Shown: in pieces, positions 15,996 through 21,139 of the stretch
Layout of the letters: each line of letters starts with the position of its first letter
Numbering within the stretch: the first letter of the stretch is position 1
Position numbers and translations under genes: made by a program
The notes under the pieces: model-generated
Databases searched by the model: none
What the model was told of the DNA's origin: nothing
What the model saw: only the letters and a program-made list of their open reading frames with translations
Source: Flavobacteriales bacterium UBA5692
GTDB taxonomy: Bacteria; Bacteroidota; Bacteroidia; Flavobacteriales_D; Sanyastnellaceae
DNA length: 21,139 nucleotides
Direction: 5' to 3'
Assembly: GCA_002420235.1 (NCBI GenBank)
Contig: DIHQ01000187.1
Span: forward strand, 1-21,139

Positions 15996-18209
15996 TTAGA
16001 GGTTTTCGCGCACAAAGTCGAGCATCATGTTGAACAGATGCAGACGTGTGTTGCCGCCGTAGATGCCGTGATTTCGATTGGGGTAAGCAAAAAAGTCAAA
16101 GTGCTTTCCTTCGGATACGAGGGCATCTACCATTTCTACGGAATTTTGAAAGTGCACGTTGTCATCCGCTGATCCGTGCACCAAGAGCAAGGCACCTTGT
16201 AGTTTTCCAGCATGGTTCACGGGGCTATTGTCGTCGTATCCACTTTCGTTTTCAGCAGGCGTCTGCATGAAGCGTTCGGTGTATATGGTATCGTAATATC
16301 GCCAATTCGTGACTGGCGCAACGGAAATCCCGGCCGTGTACACTTTGGCACCTTTGGTCATACAAAGCAGTGTCATGAATCCTCCGTATGACCATCCCTG
16401 TATGCCAATACGTTCTGAATCAACGTAGGATTGGGATCCCAGGTATTCTCCAAAATCGATAAAATCTTCTGTCTCCAACTTGCCAAGTTCTTTGTAGGTG
16501 GCATGTTCGAATTCCCGGCCGCGTTTTGGGGTGCCGCGAGGATCGACACTTGCAACAATATAGCCCTGCTGGGCAAGTAATTGATGCCAATAGTAGTTAG
16601 CGCCGCCCCAACTGTCGGAGACGGTATTTACACCAGGTCCACCATAAATCGCAACGTAAACGGGGTATAATAGACTTGAATCAAAATCGGGAGGCTTAAT
16701 CATCCATGCATTGAGATCATCCCCGGCATCGTTTTTAAACGTGAAGAATTCTTTTGGCTGTAAATTATATTTTGCGAGGGTGGCATTGAGGATAGCGTTG
16801 TCTTTTAGCGCACGGACCATTCGACCGGATCGAGCTTTCAGCGTGTATACTGGCGGGGTATTCGCGGTTTGATGAGTATGGATATAGTAATCAAACGAAT
16901 TTGAATAATCAGCTGTATGGCTGCCTGATTCTTCGTGCAGAATGGACATATTGCCAGTAAGATTGACACGAGCGAGGTGGGTTTGTGTCGCGCCGTAGTA
17001 TGAGCAAGAGAAATATACTTGTTTTCGTTTTGCATCATACCCTTGAACGGAGAGGACATCCCAATTGCCCGATGTTAATTGGACAGGTTCGATTTGTCGG
17101 TCTAGATTGAACTGGTAAAGGTGGTTGAACTCGTCCCGCTTGCTGGTCATGATAAATGACTGACCATCAGGTAAAAAAGTAATATCGTCCGTGATGTCGA
17201 TGTAGGTGCTCGCTTGTTCAGACCAGATTTTTCTAGTAATCAATTGTTTTACTCCACGAGAGCAATTTCCCAAATGGATGTTCAAAATACTCTGGTGACG
17301 ATTCATCGTAAACACCAACAATTGCTCACTGGAAACACCCCATTTCACACGGGGAATATATTCTGTCTTCGGGTGTAGAACCGTTCCTGTTTCGTTGCGC
17401 TCCAGATCAAACACCTTGACTTCGACGGCAGCGTTTTCTTCTCCTGCCTTCGGATACTTAAATTCGTATGGGTCTGGATACAGTCCCCCGTACATGGGCA
17501 TGCTGAACTCTCTAACGTTACTCTCGTCAAAGCGCAAAAAAGCTAAGTAGCGTCCGTCAGGTGACCAAAACATGCCATTGTCATCACCAAACTCTTCTTC
17601 ATAAACCCAATCGGTGGCACCGTTAATGATGGTATTTACTTCACCATCTTGGGTCACTTGGGTTTCTTTCATGGAAGCAAGCTCGACGATGAACACGTTA
17701 TTATCACGCATGAAGGAAACGTGCGCAGCACATGGGGAAAATGAAGCGAGTCGCTGTCCTCCCAAATCGAAATTCGTAAGTGGGTTACAGGTTAGGGTCC
17801 TTGTATCGAACACGTAAAAGTTTGCCGCGAACGAATGACGATAAATCGGCTCCACATTTGTGGTAAGCAGCACATGCCTCTCGTCTGCTGAAAATGAATA
17901 TCCGCTGAACCTTAGGTCTGCGGTTCCGAAAGCACGCATGCTAGTGGCTATTGTATCCACTGCTTCGCCTGTCTTGTACGAATACTTGACAATTGCACTT
18001 CCGATATCGGCACGCTCCAAGCTGGTGTAGTGTTTGCCGTCATTCATCGATCGGACGCCTCCAACGCGCTCTTCTTGGAATTCGCCGCTGTACCAAATTA
18101 GCTCATTGGTCAACGAATCGAAGGATTCATTCTGAGCGCTTAATGGCGACGTAACGATAAAGAGAACAGAGCACCCGAAGGCCCCAACGCAGTGAAAAAG
18201 GTGTTGCAT
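15996..18209 (-). CDS. Dipeptidyl peptidase IV-type serine peptidase (family S9B)
   Basis: 737 aa from the ATG at 18209, which gives a proper signal peptide (MQHLFHCVGAFG ... SPLSAQ). The frame extends to a GTG at 18281, but that version would bury the signal and overlap the divergent gene. An N-terminal beta-propeller region (about 30-480) includes DWVYEEEF, whose Glu pair (about 204-205) anchors the substrate N-terminus in DPP4. The C-terminal alpha/beta-hydrolase domain has the nucleophile Ser607 in GWSYGGF, Asp682 in HGSADDNVH and His714 in NRNHGIYGG, spaced like human DPP4 (S630, D708, H740). It removes N-terminal dipeptides, preferably X-Pro or X-Ala, from peptides in the periplasm or at the cell surface. 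It is followed 30 nt later by a peptide transporter. Confidence 0.95.
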   Translation of the reverse strand: MQHLFHCVGAFGCSVLFIVTSPLSAQNESFDSLTNELIWYSGEFQEERVGGVRSMNDGKHYTSLERADIGSAIVKYSYKTGEAVDTIATSMRAFGTADLRFSGYSFSADERHVLLTTNVEPIYRHSFAANFYVFDTRTLTCNPLTNFDLGGQRLASFSPCAAHVSFMRDNNVFIVELASMKETQVTQDGEVNTIINGATDWVYEEEFGDDNGMFWSPDGRYLAFLRFDESNVREFSMPMYGGLYPDPYEFKYPKAGEENAAVEVKVFDLERNETGTVLHPKTEYIPRVKWGVSSEQLLVFTMNRHQSILNIHLGNCSRGVKQLITRKIWSEQASTYIDITDDITFLPDGQSFIMTSKRDEFNHLYQFNLDRQIEPVQLTSGNWDVLSVQGYDAKRKQVYFSCSYYGATQTHLARVNLTGNMSILHEESGSHTADYSNSFDYYIHTHQTANTPPVYTLKARSGRMVRALKDNAILNATLAKYNLQPKEFFTFKNDAGDDLNAWMIKPPDFDSSLLYPVYVAIYGGPGVNTVSDSWGGANYYWHQLLAQQGYIVASVDPRGTPKRGREFEHATYKELGKLETEDFIDFGEYLGSQSYVDSERIGIQGWSYGGFMTLLCMTKGAKVYTAGISVAPVTNWRYYDTIYTERFMQTPAENESGYDDNSPVNHAGKLQGALLLVHGSADDNVHFQNSVEMVDALVSEGKHFDFFAYPNRNHGIYGGNTRLHLFNMMLDFVRENL

Positions 18210-18299
18210 GGCTGATACGTGTTTCTTTTTTGAGAACAGCAAGATAAGAAGTCCATCCTGCTGCAGGTTTATTGAATGCACGTAGTTATGTTTGATGGC

Positions 18300-19703
18300 A
18301 TGTCCGATTTGTGGAAAAAAAAGTTCGAGACTGAATTTGAGGGGCAGCTAAAATTTTCGGATAAAGACGAAATCCTTCGAAAATTGGCCTCAGATTACAC
18401 GGAAGACCTTGTTTTTATGCCGGGCTTGGTTGTCGAGCCGGCAAATTCACAAGAAGTTCAAAAAGTGCTTCGTTGGGCTCATGCAAATGAGGTTCCCGTG
18501 ACTCCGGCCGGAGCCATGACAGGATTGAGTGGGGGAGCGCTGCCGGTAGCGGGAGGGATATCTTTATCAACCCGGCGGTTGAATCGCATAGTACATATTG
18601 ACGAATGCAATCACCAAGTTGTTGTCGAACCAGGAGTCATTGTGCAGGAATTGCAGGAGGCGGTGCAGTCGTTTGGGCTTTATTATGCAGTGGATCCAGC
18701 ATCTCGTGGTAGCTGCACCATAGGTGGCAATTTGGCTGAAAACAGCGGAGGGCCTCGTGCAGTAAAGTATGGCGTAACTAAGGACTGGGTCCTAAACTTG
18801 GAAGTCGTAATGATGGATGGCTCAATTATTGAGACGGGGGCCAATACCTTAAAGAACAGCACGGGCTACAATTTGACAGCATTGATGGTGGGTAGCGAAG
18901 GAACCCTCGGTGTGATTACGCGCGCTACACTTAAGCTTTTGCCTTGGCCACGCCACACAGCCCTTATTTTGGCGCCTTTTACGGATGCAAATTCAGCATG
19001 CCGCGCGGTCTCTAAAATTTTTCAACAAGGCAACCAGCCTTCTGCTTTGGAATTCATGGAACGTTCGGCTATTGAATTGGCCGCGGACTTTGCAGGCGTC
19101 ACACCGCCTGCAATGGACGTAACCACACAGGCACATTTGCTGATTGAGGTCGATGGTTTTGACCCCTCAGAAATGATGCCGCAATTGGAACGAATTTATG
19201 CCGCTCTTAAGGTTTGTGGGGCTGGTGAGCCATTGTTGGCAGAAGACGAAGCGGCGAAAAATCAGTTGTGGAAACTACGCAGGGTTGTTGGTGAGGCAGT
19301 AAAAGCTGCTAGTATCTACAAAGAAGAAGATACGGTCGTGCCTCGTGGCACTTTACCTGAGTTGCTCGAAACCGTCAAAGCCATAGGTTCAAAATACGGC
19401 TTTGAAAGCATTTGCTACGGACACGCAGGGGATGGGAACCTTCACGTCAACATCTTAAAGCGGGGCGTTTCTGAAACCGCTTGGGAACATCAGCTTCCAC
19501 TTGCCATCAGGTCGATTTTCGAAAAGGTGATTGAATTAGGAGGAACCATCAGCGGTGAGCACGGCATCGGATGGGTACAGCGTCCTTATATCGATTTGGC
19601 CTTCAGTCCAACCGAATTGCAATTACAACAAGCTATCAAAGCCCAATTTGACCCGAAAGGTCTGTTGAATCCCGGTAAGATTTGGCCGATGGAGGTCTCG
19701 TAA
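18300..19703 (+). CDS. FAD-linked oxidase, GlcD/D-lactate dehydrogenase type
   Basis: 467 aa from the ATG at 18300 (MSDLWKKKFETEF), chosen because family N-termini start close to this point and because it leaves a 90-nt gap to the divergent peptidase gene. In-frame ATGs at 18276 and 18288 are alternatives. FAD-binding PCMH region: PVTPAGAMTGLSGG (about 66-79), DPASRGSCTIGGN, SGGPRAVKYGVT and GYNLTALMVGSEGTLGV. C-terminal FAD-oxidase domain: CYGHAGDGNLHVN (about 373-385), GGTISGEHGIGW and FDPKGLLNPGKIW. The family oxidises 2-hydroxy acids such as glycolate or D-lactate and passes electrons to a quinone or cytochrome. The substrate is not determinable here, and no GlcE/GlcF partner is adjacent, which favours a stand-alone D-lactate dehydrogenase-like enzyme. 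Confidence 0.9.
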   Translation: MSDLWKKKFETEFEGQLKFSDKDEILRKLASDYTEDLVFMPGLVVEPANSQEVQKVLRWAHANEVPVTPAGAMTGLSGGALPVAGGISLSTRRLNRIVHIDECNHQVVVEPGVIVQELQEAVQSFGLYYAVDPASRGSCTIGGNLAENSGGPRAVKYGVTKDWVLNLEVVMMDGSIIETGANTLKNSTGYNLTALMVGSEGTLGVITRATLKLLPWPRHTALILAPFTDANSACRAVSKIFQQGNQPSALEFMERSAIELAADFAGVTPPAMDVTTQAHLLIEVDGFDPSEMMPQLERIYAALKVCGAGEPLLAEDEAAKNQLWKLRRVVGEAVKAASIYKEEDTVVPRGTLPELLETVKAIGSKYGFESICYGHAGDGNLHVNILKRGVSETAWEHQLPLAIRSIFEKVIELGGTISGEHGIGWVQRPYIDLAFSPTELQLQQAIKAQFDPKGLLNPGKIWPMEVS

Positions 19704-19711
19704 ATCTGAAG

Positions 19712-19719
19712 TACGTTTG
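19712..19719 (+). promoter_or_regulatory. Bacteroidota -7 promoter box upstream of fabI
   Basis: TACGTTTG is an exact match to TAnnTTTG in the 36-nt gap before fabI. A TTTG at 19681-19684 lies upstream but 27 nt away, longer than the usual spacing. The predicted leader is only about 15 nt. fabI may therefore have its own promoter in addition to read-through from the oxidase gene. Confidence 0.35.
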
Positions 19720-19739
19720 CTGTATTATTCACCCCCATT

Positions 19740-20567
19740 ATGGCAGAGAATCTATTGAAAGGTAAAAAGGGCATCATTTTCGGCGCCTTAAACGACCAGT
19801 CCATCGCATGGCAAACAGCGATTCAAGCACATGCTCAAGGTGCCGAGTTGGTTTTGACCAATGCACCCGTAGCGATGCGGATGGGCGAAATTCATCAGCT
19901 CGCAGAACAAGTTGGGGAGGCTCCAGTGGTGCCAGCAGATGCGACAAACGTGGAGGACTTAACCAACTTGTTTGAACAGGCCGTGAAGCATTTTGGCGGT
20001 CCAGTAGACTTTATCCTGCACTCCATTGGCATGAGCCCGAATGTGCGCAAGGGCAAGCACTATACTGATATTAATTACAATTGGCTTCAAACAACACTCG
20101 ACGTCTCTGCTATCAGTTTGCACAAGACATTGGCGGTCGCCAAAAGCCTGGATGCCATAAGTGAGTGGGGAAGTGTTGTCGCGTTGACTTATATCGCCGC
20201 CCAGCGCATATTCCCGGACTACGGGGATATGGCGGATGCAAAGAGCTTGCTTGAGAGCATAACCCGAAGCTTTGGTTATCACTATGGGGTCGAGAAAAAG
20301 GTGCGGATCAATACTGTTAGTCAAAGTCCAACAATTACGACAGCTGGAAGCGGCGTCAAGGGCTTTAATGAGTTCATTGCATACAGCGAGTCCATGAGTC
20401 CACTGGGCAATGCAGATGGGATGGCTTGCGCGGATTATTGCATTTCACTCTTTAGCGATCTTACGCGGTTTGTCACCATGCAAAATTTGTTCCATGATGG
20501 AGGCTTCTCGAACACCGGGGTTAGTCAAAAGGTCATTGGAAAATTTGGTCCTGATGCCGATAATTGA
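19740..20567 (+). CDS. fabI: Enoyl-[acyl-carrier-protein] reductase, FabI type
   Basis: 275 aa. It performs the last step of each fatty-acid elongation cycle (NAD(P)H-dependent reduction of enoyl-ACP) in the cytoplasm. It is an SDR-superfamily protein with a modified Rossmann start (KGIIFGALNDQSIAW, 10-24) and the FabI catalytic set Tyr151, Tyr161 and Lys168 in LTYIAAQRIFPDYGDMADAK, matching E. coli Y146, Y156 and K163. The substrate loop reads VSQSPTITTAGSGVKGF instead of the E. coli AGPIRT form; I recall this QSPT variant as usual in Bacteroidota FabI. The C-terminus LFHDGGFSNTGVS is also family-typical. The start is ATG 19740, 36 nt after the oxidase stop. It is the predicted target of triclosan-like inhibitors, though the altered loop could change sensitivity. 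Confidence 0.95.
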   Translation: MAENLLKGKKGIIFGALNDQSIAWQTAIQAHAQGAELVLTNAPVAMRMGEIHQLAEQVGEAPVVPADATNVEDLTNLFEQAVKHFGGPVDFILHSIGMSPNVRKGKHYTDINYNWLQTTLDVSAISLHKTLAVAKSLDAISEWGSVVALTYIAAQRIFPDYGDMADAKSLLESITRSFGYHYGVEKKVRINTVSQSPTITTAGSGVKGFNEFIAYSESMSPLGNADGMACADYCISLFSDLTRFVTMQNLFHDGGFSNTGVSQKVIGKFGPDADN

Positions 20568-20803
20568 TTGGGTTTCTTACAACCCGAAAGTTTCCCCCTG
20601 AGCAAAAAAATTCTAGGCGACGCCCCGATAATTTCCGAATGCACATTCGCTTGCTCGAAGGACAAAGCGCTCGGAGAATCTGCCAAGTGTTATAATTTGG
20701 CGAACGCCACATCTATGCGACTGTGCGTACATTTTGGCCAAACCCAATAGGGTGAAAGTTTGCCGGTGGATAAAGCCGTCTTTCTATCATTTTTCCGGCA
20801 AGA

Positions 20804-21139
20804 TTAAATTGAGGCCCGCAAGCAAGCGGACATTTGCTGCACAGCCTCCTTTCGTAAGTAGGGATCCAGCTGTTCCGGCGGTCCCCAAGGCGTGGGGTTG
20901 ACATCTACAACATAGAGTTTGTTAGAATTTCGATCGCGTAGGGCGTCGAATTCGGCATAGTCGACACGCATTCCGAAGGCTAGATTCTGCATGCATTGTT
21001 CTTCCGCTGGCGTGAAGGGCGAATCCCTCAATAGCTCCACACGAATCGTTTCATTGGTAAAACGCGTGCTGCGCGCTTTGAATTTTTTGTAGACCACTGG
21101 TATGGCTCCACTGATATACACCACCCGATAATCGAAGTG
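20804..21139 (-). CDS. C-terminal fragment of an ATP-grasp-like protein (5' truncated by window edge)
   Basis: The frame is open to the right edge (it continues HFDYR before the GTG codon at 21124), so the gene starts outside the window. About 111 C-terminal residues are visible. The segment FGMRVDYAEFDALRDRNSNK followed by LYVVDVNPTPWGPP is the pattern of the metal/ATP-binding end of ATP-grasp enzymes (an acidic residue, then D-x-N-x-T-P). A Lys/Arg-rich stretch (YKKFKARSTRF) precedes it. The specific reaction is unknown. The neighbour fabI is convergent, 236 nt away, and no operon partner is visible. Confidence 0.7.
   Translation of the reverse strand, partial: HFDYRVVYISGAIPVVYKKFKARSTRFTNETIRVELLRDSPFTPAEEQCMQNLAFGMRVDYAEFDALRDRNSNKLYVVDVNPTPWGPPEQLDPYLRKEAVQQMSACLRASI

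Noticed and set aside
18210..18281. Extended dipeptidyl peptidase start at GTG 18281
   Set aside because: It would put 24 residues ahead of a good signal peptide and overlap a possible upstream start of the divergent gene.
18287..18294. TATGTTTG, an exact match to the -7 promoter consensus, just before the FAD-oxidase start at 18300
   Set aside because: It would place the transcript start at about the ATG itself, making a leaderless message, and no -33 element lies at a suitable distance. It may be chance.
20568..20803. Inverted repeats TTGCCGG/CCGGCAA (20760-20766, 20795-20801) and ACCC/GGGT, plus a TATAAT-like string, in the gap after fabI
   Set aside because: Stems are short or have a 28-nt loop without a T-run, and TATAAT is not the Bacteroidota promoter form. 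I see no gene or RNA in this gap.

Overview
The window looks like chromosomal DNA from a marine-type Bacteroidota, most likely Flavobacteriales of the Cryomorphaceae/Crocinitomicaceae kind. This rests on four consecutive proteins with type IX secretion (T9SS) type A C-terminal sorting domains, SprB-type repeats, Cys-rich 'GCTDxxACNYD' repeats, a FabI with the Bacteroidota-style QSPT loop, matches to the Bacteroidota -7 promoter element TAnnTTTG, and the near absence of Shine-Dalgarno sites. The taxonomic call is inference; there is no rRNA or marker gene here.

Left half (1-11494, all + strand): a cluster of four large cell-surface or secreted proteins. The first (cut by the left edge) carries CBM20/48-like beta-sandwich repeats. 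The next three (1724-4132, 4263-8882, 8972-11494) are a paralogous family. Each begins with a signal peptide and a head domain of about 190 residues that I cannot assign to a named family (five copies in total, three of them in the 1539-aa middle protein). The head is followed by alternative stalks: six SprB-like repeats in one, and long arrays of Cys-rich TCTD units, many carrying an EF-hand-type loop, in the other two. All end in a T9SS sorting domain. The first three genes are each followed by their own hairpin terminator, so they are probably separate transcripts. Adhesion or surface-matrix roles are plausible but not shown.

Middle (11564-18209, all - strand): an enoyl-CoA hydratase-family gene directly behind citrate synthase (gltA, 1 nt gap); a periplasmic thioredoxin-fold protein; and a two-gene unit of a DPP4-type dipeptidyl peptidase followed by a POT-family peptide/H+ symporter, which fits extracytoplasmic peptide trimming coupled to uptake. 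This unit ends at a clear terminator.

Right end (18300-21139): divergent to the peptidase is a GlcD-type FAD-linked oxidase, then fabI (enoyl-ACP reductase, + strand). At the right edge lies the C-terminal part of a protein with an ATP-grasp-like 'DVNPTP' motif (- strand). No tRNA, rRNA, CRISPR, insertion sequence or phage gene was seen. No gene-free stretch exceeds 300 bases.
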